From Vulcanimicrobiota bacterium (lineage in GTDB: Bacteria; Vulcanimicrobiota; Xenobia; Xenobiales; JADMJV01): a stretch of DNA of 64,000 nt. Location: NCBI GenBank assembly GCA_023447635.1, contig JAEXNA010000121.1:30466-94465 (forward strand), given 5' to 3'. Positions 51,730-58,871 of this stretch are shown here, piece after piece. Below the pieces are notes generated by a model. The model was not told the origin of the DNA. It did not search any database and saw nothing but the letters and a program-made list of their open reading frames with translations. Position 1 is the stretch's first letter. Every line of letters begins with the position of its first letter. A program made the position numbers and the translations under genes.

Positions 51730-53672
51730 GGCGACTCCCAGACCAGCTCTCCAGCCTCAGCGAAGTCGTAGTCGTGGAAGCGCCCAGTGGCCGCCTCGCG
51801 GAACCCTTCCGAGCGCAGTACCGCCAGCAGCGCGCGCAGCGGGTAGAGACTCAAGAACCGTTTGGGGAAAACCAGGTCCAGACGCTCGCGCACGCAGGGC
51901 ACGAAATCCAACCCCAGCGAACGCGCCGCCGTCGAGATGGTCGGACCCGCATCGGCGGTGTCGCCTTTGACCGCAGCCGCCGTCGCCATGTGGGTGTGAG
52001 CGTGCAGGTTATAGCCCTGAATCGCCTCGATGCAGACCCCTTGCTGGCCCAGATGGTAGTCGATGAGCTGACGGGTTCCCGAGCCCGGCTGACGGTTCAC
52101 GAAGCGGACCTCTTTGCGAACGAGGTCTTTGAGACCGGTGATCCCGAGCGGGTTGCCGGGCGCCACCGCCAGGCCTAGCCAGCGATGCAGCAGTTGGAAC
52201 ACGACCACGGGCTCTTCCCAATCCCACTGCTTGAGGAACGGCAGATTGTACTCCCCAGTCTCTTCGTCGAAAAGATGCACGGCGGCGCCGTGGCATTGGC
52301 CGCGCTGCAACGCCTCGAGACCAGCCCGTCCGCCGACGGCCGCCGTGTGTAAACGCACCTCGGGGTAGCGGTCGTGCAGTCGGTCGCGGATCAGGTCGTA
52401 GCTGATGTCGTGAGTGCCCAGCAGCAGCAGGTGACCGGTCAGATTGGTCTCTTCGCGCAGGCGAAGCACCTCGACCGGAGCCCCTTTCTCGAGTCGATTC
52501 ACTCCGGCCGGGATTCGGATCAAGCCGTCGGCCCGTACCAAACTCATCAGAGTGCCGTGCCCACCCGATTCGGCGACGGCCACCCGTTCGCCATCGACCA
52601 CCGCCATCTTGACTCGGAGAAACTCTTCCACGCCAGCGGCCGAACCGCATCCGGTGGCGAGTTTCGCCTTGTCCACCGGCCAGGGCCACAAGTCTTCCTT
52701 GGCTCGACCCTTGGAAAGACCTCGGAACGCCGGTAGCCCGAACAGGGAGAAGCCCAGGAAGGCCGGCACCGGGTGAGAGGACACACCCAGAACCGGAGTG
52801 TCACCGATGAAGCCCAGCACCATGGCGTGGCCAGGACGGATGGAAACCCCGTGCAAGGTGCACTCTCCCGCCTCGGCTAGAGCCGTGGCCAGAAGCGCCG
52901 TGCCGCGCTCGTGACCGGCGCACATGATCAGCAAGTCGCAGCGCGAAGCCTGCTCCTGCATCACGGCCGTGACCGCATCCCGAGTCTCGGGGATGGCGGG
53001 GAAGCGGCGAGCTCGGAAACCTTGCTCGGTAGCCAGGGCGCTCAGAAAAGGAGAGGTGTGGTCGACCGTCTGTCCCACCGAGGGCAGACGACCGGGTTCG
53101 ACCAGCGCTTCGCCCAGCGGCACCACGTGGACTCGAGGCTGCCCCTCGACCAGCAGTTCGCGAATCCCCCCGGCAATCAAGGCCGAAAGGTCCAGCGAGC
53201 GGACGCGATGACCCTTGGGCAGGATCACCTCTCCCGACGCCAGGTCTTCGCCGATCGGACGCACGTTGCGCCACGGTGCCGACGGACGCCGCACTTCCAG
53301 CGAACGCTCTCCGGTGAGTTTGAGTGCGTAGAACGGCACGACCGTATCGCATCCGGGCGGCATGGGGGAACCGGTGTCGACAAACGGCAGACTTCCGCCC
53401 ACGTCGAGCGTCACCGGCGCTTCCGCGCTGGCCCCCACCGTACTGTGCGAAGCGACCGCCAGGCCGTCGATAGCGGCTGCGTAATAGTTGGGCGAAGAGA
53501 GACGAGCCACCACTGTTTCGGCGGTCACCCGGCCCAGGGCGTCCTCGACGTCGACCAATTGAGTCTCCCATTCGCGCTTTTGGCGGTGAAACTCGAGGTC
53601 GGTGAGCCAGCGCTCGAGCGCTTCCTCCAGAGGGATGTCGCCGATCAACTCATTAGGATCTGAAACTTTCAC
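51726..53672 (-). CDS. moeA: MoeA fused to a periplasmic-binding-protein-like domain
   Basis: A 648-residue fusion seen in some anaerobes and archaea. The N-terminal 410 residues are MoeA, which inserts molybdate into molybdopterin: ALGRVTAETVV, YYAAAIDGLAVAS, DTVVPFYAL and CAGHERGTALL, with the C-terminal MoeA barrel (GHGTLMSLVRADGLIRIPAG). Residues about 415-640 are a LysR-substrate/PBP2-type binding domain (LLLLGTHDISYDLIRD through NRQPGSGTRQLIDYHL). That domain probably binds molybdate or tungstate or a pterin, coupling supply to insertion. The GTG start overlaps the gatB stop. Confidence 0.92.
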   Translation of the reverse strand: MKVSDPNELIGDIPLEEALERWLTDLEFHRQKREWETQLVDVEDALGRVTAETVVARLSSPNYYAAAIDGLAVASHSTVGASAEAPVTLDVGGSLPFVDTGSPMPPGCDTVVPFYALKLTGERSLEVRRPSAPWRNVRPIGEDLASGEVILPKGHRVRSLDLSALIAGGIRELLVEGQPRVHVVPLGEALVEPGRLPSVGQTVDHTSPFLSALATEQGFRARRFPAIPETRDAVTAVMQEQASRCDLLIMCAGHERGTALLATALAEAGECTLHGVSIRPGHAMVLGFIGDTPVLGVSSHPVPAFLGFSLFGLPAFRGLSKGRAKEDLWPWPVDKAKLATGCGSAAGVEEFLRVKMAVVDGERVAVAESGGHGTLMSLVRADGLIRIPAGVNRLEKGAPVEVLRLREETNLTGHLLLLGTHDISYDLIRDRLHDRYPEVRLHTAAVGGRAGLEALQRGQCHGAAVHLFDEETGEYNLPFLKQWDWEEPVVVFQLLHRWLGLAVAPGNPLGITGLKDLVRKEVRFVNRQPGSGTRQLIDYHLGQQGVCIEAIQGYNLHAHTHMATAAAVKGDTADAGPTISTAARSLGLDFVPCVRERLDLVFPKRFLSLYPLRALLAVLRSEGFREAATGRFHDYDFAEAGELVWESP

Positions 53673-55162
53673 TGAACGGGTCCTATCAGCTCCTCCAACA
53701 ACTGCCGAGCTTCGCCAGCGTTGGCTGCGCCCTGAGTGGCCTTCATGACCTTACCCAGCAGCACGTTGAGCGCTTTTCCTTTGCCTTGTCGAACCTCTTC
53801 GACGACCGAGGGGTTCTCTTCGAGGATCGATTGCAGAACCGGCCTCAGGGCGTCGGCTCCGGAAAGCTGACGAAGACCCAACCGGTCGATCACGGAATCG
53901 ACCTCGGCCGCCTCGCCGAACAGCACCTCCAGCACCTTCTGGGCGGCCTTGGCGCCGACGTCGCCCTGGTCCACGGCCTGCAGCAGTTGGCCCAGCCCGC
54001 GCGGCTTCAGGTGACTGTCGAACAAGCTGATCCCCTGTTCGTTGCTGAGCCGGGAGACCGTATTCTTCATCCATTTGGCGGCCTCGCCCGGCTGTCCCCC
54101 GGCGGCCACGGTGGCCTCGAAGAAATCGCCCAACTCCGGCTCGAAGGTCAGGTATTCGAGATACTCGGGCTCCAGCGAGAAACTCTTGAAGTAACGCTCC
54201 CGACGGGCCGCCGGAAGTTCCGGCAGAGCGTCGTCGACGGCTTTGACGTCGGTGGCGGTGAAGCTCAGCGTGGGGAGATCCGGTTCGGGGAAATAGCGGT
54301 AGTCCTGCGCCTCTTCTTTGGAGCGCATGGAAAGCGTGGTCCCCCTGGTTTCATCCCAACCACGGGTCTCCTGAATAATCCGCCCGCCCGACTCCAGCAC
54401 GGAGATCTGTCGGGCGACCTCGCTGTCGATGGCATCCCGAATCGAGCGCAGCGAGTTCATATTCTTGATCTCGGTCTTGGTACCAAGCTCGCGCTGGCCC
54501 AAAGGGCGTACCGACACGTTAGCGTCGCAGCGAAGCGAGCCTTGCTCCATCTTACAGTCCGAGATGCCGAGCCAGAGCATCAGTTCGCGCAGGAGGTCGA
54601 CGTAGGTATACGCCTCTTCCGCCGTGCGCAGGTCAGGCTCACTGACGATCTCTAGCAACGGCACCCCGGCCCGATTGTAGTCGAGATGGGTGATATCCGA
54701 ACGACCTAACCGGCTGGCCACCGGTTGGCCCGAAGCGTCGAGCGCCAGGTGGGTCGATTTCCCGGTATCCTCCTCGAGGTGGATACGCGTGATCCCGATC
54801 ACCCGGCCGGGCGACAGTTCGAGCCAACCCTGATAGGCCAGCGGCAGGTCGTACTGTGACGTCTGGAAATTCTTGGGAATATCCGGATAGAAGTAGTTCT
54901 TACGGTCGAACTTGGAAAAGGTTTGGATTTTGCAGCCCACCGCCCTGGCGGCCTTCAGATGAAGCTCTACGGCACGTTGGTTCAACGTGGGTAAGGTGCC
55001 CGGAAGGCCCAGACAGACGGGACAGACCAACGTATTCGGAGGCTGCCCGAAAGCGTTAGGACAGCCGCAGAAGAGCTTTGTCTCGGTGTGAAGCTCGATG
55101 TGAACTTCAAGACCGATCACGGTCTCCCATTGGGTGGCGGAAAGAACAGAGGAGGTACTCAC
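53669..55162 (-). CDS. gatB: Asp-tRNA(Asn)/Glu-tRNA(Gln) amidotransferase subunit B
   Basis: A 497-residue GatB, the kinase/amidotransferase subunit that converts mischarged Glu-tRNA(Gln) or Asp-tRNA(Asn). Hallmarks: VIGLEVHIELHTETKLFC, the Cys-rich zinc region NTLVCPVCLGLPG, FDRKNYFYPDIPKNFQTSQYD, MEQGSLRCDANVS and a C-terminal YqeY-like helical domain. GTG start at 55162. gatA and gatC are absent here, so the complex is encoded in split loci. It overlaps moeA and is preceded by an XRE regulator gene 45 bases upstream. Confidence 0.97.
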   Translation of the reverse strand: MSTSSVLSATQWETVIGLEVHIELHTETKLFCGCPNAFGQPPNTLVCPVCLGLPGTLPTLNQRAVELHLKAARAVGCKIQTFSKFDRKNYFYPDIPKNFQTSQYDLPLAYQGWLELSPGRVIGITRIHLEEDTGKSTHLALDASGQPVASRLGRSDITHLDYNRAGVPLLEIVSEPDLRTAEEAYTYVDLLRELMLWLGISDCKMEQGSLRCDANVSVRPLGQRELGTKTEIKNMNSLRSIRDAIDSEVARQISVLESGGRIIQETRGWDETRGTTLSMRSKEEAQDYRYFPEPDLPTLSFTATDVKAVDDALPELPAARRERYFKSFSLEPEYLEYLTFEPELGDFFEATVAAGGQPGEAAKWMKNTVSRLSNEQGISLFDSHLKPRGLGQLLQAVDQGDVGAKAAQKVLEVLFGEAAEVDSVIDRLGLRQLSGADALRPVLQSILEENPSVVEEVRQGKGKALNVLLGKVMKATQGAANAGEARQLLEELIGPVQ

Positions 55163-55207
55163 GGGGCCCGTTTCAAGGCCCCGCGAGGAAAACCTACCTC
55201 CGTGCCC

Positions 55208-55666
55208 TCACGAAGCTGCGGAAACCCCGACCTCTTGCGAAAGCTCGCCGAGTCCACCGCCGTGAAGCTGCGCCTCGACCTCTCTACGCTCTTTCAGAGG
55301 AGCGTCGCGTCCGGGAAAGCCGGAGATTTCACGTTGAGATTTCAGCAAAGTCGACATCTCTTCGACCATCCGCAAGATGAAGCGTCGCTCGTCGCCAGAG
55401 TGCGAAGCGAGGAGCGCCATGACGCGGTCTCCTTCGCCTTCATCCTGAGCGTCGGCTCGGTCGTCGAGAAAGAAAGAGAAGACTGGCTGTCCTAGTTCGT
55501 GAGCCAGTTTCTGTAGCACGGTGATGGAGGGGCATTTTAGCCCTTTCTCCAGCGGTCCGATGTACGATGCGTTTACCCCGATTTTCTCAGCTAACCCCTG
55601 CTGAGTGAGGTCCATTTGGCGCCTCAACCTGTGTATTCGTTTGCCGATTGTTTGTCTTATGTCCAT
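55208..55666 (-). CDS. XRE-family HTH transcriptional regulator
   Basis: A 152-residue protein with an N-terminal Cro/C1-type helix-turn-helix (GKRIHRLRRQMDLTQQGLAEKIGVNASYIGPLEKG, residues 8-42) and a C-terminal region with no known domain but a helical, charged pattern. A two-copy inverted repeat just upstream (55677-55707) is a likely operator. It is 45 bases upstream of gatB in the same direction, so it may control the gatB-moeA-moaC operon or simply itself. The start ATG at 55666 lacks a clear ribosome site. Confidence 0.88.
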   Translation of the reverse strand: MDIRQTIGKRIHRLRRQMDLTQQGLAEKIGVNASYIGPLEKGLKCPSITVLQKLAHELGQPVFSFFLDDRADAQDEGEGDRVMALLASHSGDERRFILRMVEEMSTLLKSQREISGFPGRDAPLKERREVEAQLHGGGLGELSQEVGVSAAS

Positions 55667-55676
55667 AGTTGTGTGA

Positions 55677-55707
55677 TAGCCTGACCAAGCATAGTCGTAT
55701 CAGGCTA
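55677..55707. promoter_or_regulatory. Inverted repeat, candidate XRE operator
   Basis: Perfect arms TAGCCTGA (55677-55684) and TCAGGCTA (55700-55707), 15-base spacer, centre-to-centre 23 bases (about two helix turns), starting 11 bases before the XRE start codon. A possible -35/-10 pair (TTGCTG, TACGAC) on the minus strand overlaps it. Confidence 0.6.
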
Positions 55708-55786
55708 CCACCTTCCAGCAAACTTAAACAGTTACCTCTCGACGTGAAAGTAAGGTTACTCCACTCACAGTCGAGTGACCGGTCAT

Positions 55787-56593
55787 TCAGTCGAGCGATT
55801 CAGCAAAGGTTGCCAGCACTTTGAGAAGGCGGCGACGAATCGTAGCGATGAGTTCGCGGTCAGAGTCGGGGACTTCGGTCAGATTTCCGGTCTGTTGAAG
55901 ATAGATGGCCTGATTGATGGACAGGCGGACCCATGGCGTATAACCACGGCCGTGCCGGTCCAGAATGTAGCCCCCCCGATAAGGATTGTTCATGGAGACC
56001 AGCTCCACTCCATCCTCGCGGTCATCCTCGCCAAACTCTTTCTCGATGGCTTCTTTCAGGGCCATCATCAGTTCGACGGGGCAGGTGGTGTCGTCGCCCT
56101 CGCCTTCCTCATCTCCAAAGTTGGAAATGCAGAACCAGGGGCGTTTCGTTCCCGGGTCGGCGGCCTGTGGAGGGGCCTCCGGCAGCATCGAATGACAGTC
56201 GATACCCAGTCTCACCGCGCCACGGTTGGCCGTGCGAGAAAGGACCTCATGGAAAGGTCGGTGGTAGCGATCGAGAAGTCGATCGATCTCTTCCCCTGAG
56301 GGGAAACCGTCCTTCTCCCAAATTGTCTTGCCAAAATCGGTGTAAACTTTGCAAACGCCGTCTTCATGTTCAGGCGGGCGCATGCCGGGGTCGCAGTCCA
56401 GGTCGACCACGCAGCGCGCGATCTCGGCCTCCAGACGGCCTTGCACCATCTCTCCCATCGCGAAGAGCTCGCGGGTCCAGGGGTCTGACTCGTAAAAAAG
56501 TTCCGCCTGGGATAGAGCAAAGCGAGGAGCCAGCTCTCGGGGCAGCATGGAGCCCCCGTGGGGAATCGATAATAGCAGCGGTATTCGAGCCAT
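55787..56593 (-). CDS. N-formylglutamate amidohydrolase family protein
   Basis: A 268-residue enzyme of the FGase family (hutG-like N-formylglutamate deformylase). Motifs SIPHGGSMLP at the N-terminus, YTDFGKTIW, IDCHSML and NNPYRGGYI match the conserved zinc and substrate sites. It is usually involved in histidine degradation or formyl-amide hydrolysis, but no hut genes are nearby. AAAGG six bases before ATG supports the start. It is followed by the XRE regulator in the same direction, 120 bases on. Confidence 0.9.
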   Translation of the reverse strand: MARIPLLLSIPHGGSMLPRELAPRFALSQAELFYESDPWTRELFAMGEMVQGRLEAEIARCVVDLDCDPGMRPPEHEDGVCKVYTDFGKTIWEKDGFPSGEEIDRLLDRYHRPFHEVLSRTANRGAVRLGIDCHSMLPEAPPQAADPGTKRPWFCISNFGDEEGEGDDTTCPVELMMALKEAIEKEFGEDDREDGVELVSMNNPYRGGYILDRHGRGYTPWVRLSINQAIYLQQTGNLTEVPDSDRELIATIRRRLLKVLATFAESLD

Positions 56594-56725
56594 TGATAAC
56601 CTTTCTCTCTACGAAGACTCGAGGTGAGAAGGCCTGGGGGAAGGAAGACTCTACCCCCATCGACCCCTCGGCAACCCTTCGTCCGCTCGGCGTCCGCTCC
56701 GGGAGTGGATACCGAGAAGCAGAGT

Positions 56726-57445
56726 CTAGCACTCGGAGAAGCCGTGTGCAACAGCCCCCGCAAGCCCCAAAGCGAGCCTCCATTCAGCCTCGCGCGGCCC
56801 TCTGTACCAGAACCGAAGACGGCCGAATTCCCGATGCGGATCGAGGTCTGGGACCGCCCAACCGAGGCTATGACCCAGCTCGACAAAGCCCTCTTTTCGT
56901 AGCTCTCTGAGTCGACTGTCGACGACCAGGACCTCGGCGGCTCGAGCCTCCAGCCGATCGAACAGCGGAAGATGCGTCCCGTCGTAGAGAAAGTCCGCCA
57001 GTAGCAACAGGTCGACGCTACTCGACGGGACATCCCCTGTCACCTCGAGTGCGACACCGTTGTGTTCGGCGTTGGCCCTGCTGGCGCTTCGAGCCAGCGG
57101 ATCGATGTCCACCGCCCACACTTTCGAGGCGCCCGCCCGACTGGCAGCAACCCCCACTAACCCGCAACCGCAGCCAAAATCCATCACGCTTCGCCCCTGA
57201 ACCAGAGCGGGCGAGAGGGAGAACAGGTGACAAAGTCGCTCACCGGAAGGCCAGAGCAGGGCCCAGAAAGGCGGGTCGTGCATCACCGCCTCAGCCTTTT
57301 CCGGTGGAAGGGGACGGGTGGCCGCAGCCTCGTCCAGGAAAAGCCCTTGAATCTCGGGAGCGCGAGGTAGCCTGTGCCAGCGTAGCTGGGCTTCGGGAAT
57401 CAGAGTGGTTAGGGCCGCTTCCAACTCCTGCAGGGGAAGGTTCAA
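56726..57445 (-). CDS. Class I SAM-dependent methyltransferase
   Basis: A 239-residue methyltransferase with the SAM-binding motif VMDFGCGCGLVGVAASRAG and WAVDIDPLARSASRANAEHNG, placing it near PrmA/ETFB-lysine methyltransferase-like enzymes, which act on proteins. The N-terminal FWALLWPSGERLCHLF segment also occurs in that group. A TTG start at 57445 has GGGAG 9 bases before it. It lies downstream of the L31 gene but a terminator separates the two, so the pairing is not proven functional. Confidence 0.85.
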   Translation of the reverse strand: MNLPLQELEAALTTLIPEAQLRWHRLPRAPEIQGLFLDEAAATRPLPPEKAEAVMHDPPFWALLWPSGERLCHLFSLSPALVQGRSVMDFGCGCGLVGVAASRAGASKVWAVDIDPLARSASRANAEHNGVALEVTGDVPSSSVDLLLLADFLYDGTHLPLFDRLEARAAEVLVVDSRLRELRKEGFVELGHSLGWAVPDLDPHREFGRLRFWYRGPREAEWRLALGLAGAVAHGFSEC

Positions 57446-57468
57446 GAAAAAGTCTCCCTCATGAAAGA

Positions 57469-57490
57469 AACCTCTCCGAAGGAGAGGCTT
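57469..57490 (-). terminator. Terminator of rpmE2
   Basis: Stem CCTCTCC / GGAGAGG with a GAA/TTC loop; on the minus strand followed by a T-rich tract. It lies 25 bases past the rpmE2 stop, in front of the methyltransferase start. Confidence 0.78.
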
Positions 57491-57514
57491 ATGCGCAGAG
57501 AGGTCCGGGAAAGA

Positions 57515-57757
57515 CTACTTGCCGTAGCGCTTCATGAAGCGCTGGACGCGGCCTTCCACGGCGACGGCGCGGTGCTTACCGGTGTAGAAGGGATGGGAAT
57601 CGCTGGAGATTTCCACCTTGATCACCGGGTACTCGTTGCCGTCTTCCCACTTCATGGTCTCTTTGGATCTCTGCGTGGACTGCGAAAGAAAGCAGTGCTC
57701 GGTGGAGATGTCCTTGTAGATGACCGTGTGCATCTCGGGGTGAATGCCCTTTTTCAT
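57515..57757 (-). CDS. rpmE2: Ribosomal protein L31 type B
   Basis: An 80-residue L31 of the zinc-independent type B (no CxxC pairs), often expressed when zinc is scarce. The sequence is almost canonical: MKKGIHPEMHTVIYKDIST, STQRSKETMKWEDGNEYPV, HPFYTGKHRAVAVEGRVQRF. AGGAG precedes the ATG at 57757. It has its own strong promoter (TTGTTC/TATAAT) and terminator. The upstream in-frame extension (to 57922) is not coding. Confidence 0.97.
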   Translation of the reverse strand: MKKGIHPEMHTVIYKDISTEHCFLSQSTQRSKETMKWEDGNEYPVIKVEISSDSHPFYTGKHRAVAVEGRVQRFMKRYGK

Positions 57758-57788
57758 GAGAAGGCTCCTAGAAATCAGAATGCCGCGC

Positions 57789-57818
57789 ATTATAACCACA
57801 GCCCGAGAAAAAGAACAA
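57789..57818 (-). promoter_or_regulatory. Promoter of rpmE2
   Basis: On the minus strand, -35 TTGTTC (57813-57818), 18-base spacer and a perfect -10 TATAAT (57789-57794), 31 bases before the ATG. Confidence 0.75.
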
Positions 57819-57843
57819 GGCCCAGCGCGATTTCCTTTAAAAT

Positions 57844-58521
57844 TTATCCCGACCCGGACGGTCCCAGAGCTTCGCCGCAAGCGCGACAGAAACGATCTCC
57901 CGTTCGGGGAGACCTTCCACAACCGGGACAGGCCGTGGCTTCGGGGAAGCGACCGCCGCAGGCGTGACAGCAGGAGTCCTCAGGGTCGACCACCGCGCGA
58001 CAGGCTCCACAGCGCGTGCGTGAGGGCCAGTCGAGCAAGGTCACCAGACACCCGAGGAAGAGCGCCAACCCCGCCAGTTTGTAGCCCGGCCCGGCCAGGA
58101 CGTCCCGCCAGAGCACGGGGTCGAAGACGGTCACTCGTTCGGCGCCCAGCGTCTCCAGGGCGCTATTGACCCCACTGAGCTTGAGCTGAAGCGGCGCCAG
58201 CGTACCCTTTCCCCAATCGCGAAAAAGCGCTTCGGCCTGCCACCAGCGGTAGATAGTCCAGGGCAGCAAGACCCGAATCGCCCAGGCCACGCCAGGGATG
58301 GCCAGAGCGCGGCCCCAATGCAGCGCTCCAAGAACGAGAAGGGCCAGTCCCAGAGCGTTCCAGGCCGGAATCGGCACCGACCAGCCCAGCAGCGGCATCG
58401 AGAACCAGGGCAACACCACGGCCAGCGCCAGCGCGCAGCCCAGCAGCAGCGAGGCGGCGCGCACGGCCCGACGGCGCCAGAGCCGGCTACTGCTCGTAAT
58501 AGGTCTCCTCGGGCTCGACAT
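57844..58521 (-). CDS. Membrane protein with C-terminal zinc ribbon
   Basis: A 225-residue membrane protein. Three to four hydrophobic segments (about 22-40, 52-72, 80-98 and 150-165) are followed by a double zinc-ribbon tail with CxxC pairs (RCGAC, CCHACGG, CPGCGR, FCRACGE). Such zinc ribbons often mediate nucleic-acid or protein contacts at the membrane. The ATG at 58521 follows GAGGAAGAG and overlaps the acidic protein gene by 35 bases; a GTG at 58542 is an alternative. Family not recognised. Confidence 0.72.
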   Translation of the reverse strand: MSSPRRPITSSSRLWRRRAVRAASLLLGCALALAVVLPWFSMPLLGWSVPIPAWNALGLALLVLGALHWGRALAIPGVAWAIRVLLPWTIYRWWQAEALFRDWGKGTLAPLQLKLSGVNSALETLGAERVTVFDPVLWRDVLAGPGYKLAGLALFLGCLVTLLDWPSRTRCGACRAVVDPEDSCCHACGGRFPEATACPGCGRSPRTGDRFCRACGEALGPSGSG

Positions 58522-58816
58522 ACTCGTACTCTTCCTCGACACGAGGCCGTACGAACTCGACCACTTCCTCTTCGACCTCTTCGTAGAGCAGGTGTTCCGG
58601 TAGCCACTGAGGGTCGCGACCGCCGAAGAACCAGTCGACCAGCTCCTGAGCCTGGTGGCGCAGATCCTCGACGGACTCTTTCAGAGCCGACGAGGGGCAC
58701 TGCATCGCCACCGTGATAATGGAGGCCGGCCTGTTGTTGTTAGGATTAGCCCGGCTCAGACAGGCGTAGACCGCTTCCGCGCTGACCATGGTGATGAAGT
58801 TATCGAACTTTGACAT
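58487..58816 (-). CDS. Small protein with acidic Glu/Tyr-rich tail
   Basis: A 109-residue protein with a mixed N-terminal half (SKFDNFITMVSAEAVYACL; DLRHQAQELVDWFFGG) and a very acidic tail (EEEVVEFVRPRVEEEYEYV). No known family. It shares a 55-base divergent promoter region with the histidine kinase-HD-GYP gene and overlaps the next gene, the zinc-ribbon membrane protein, so the two may be co-expressed. The tail suggests binding to a basic partner; the function is unknown. Confidence 0.68.
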   Translation of the reverse strand: MSKFDNFITMVSAEAVYACLSRANPNNNRPASIITVAMQCPSSALKESVEDLRHQAQELVDWFFGGRDPQWLPEHLLYEEVEEEVVEFVRPRVEEEYEYVEPEETYYEQ

Positions 58817-58871
58817 TATCCGACAATTATCCAAACGGGAGACCCTGGCCTGCCTGTCGAACAGGCCGCCC

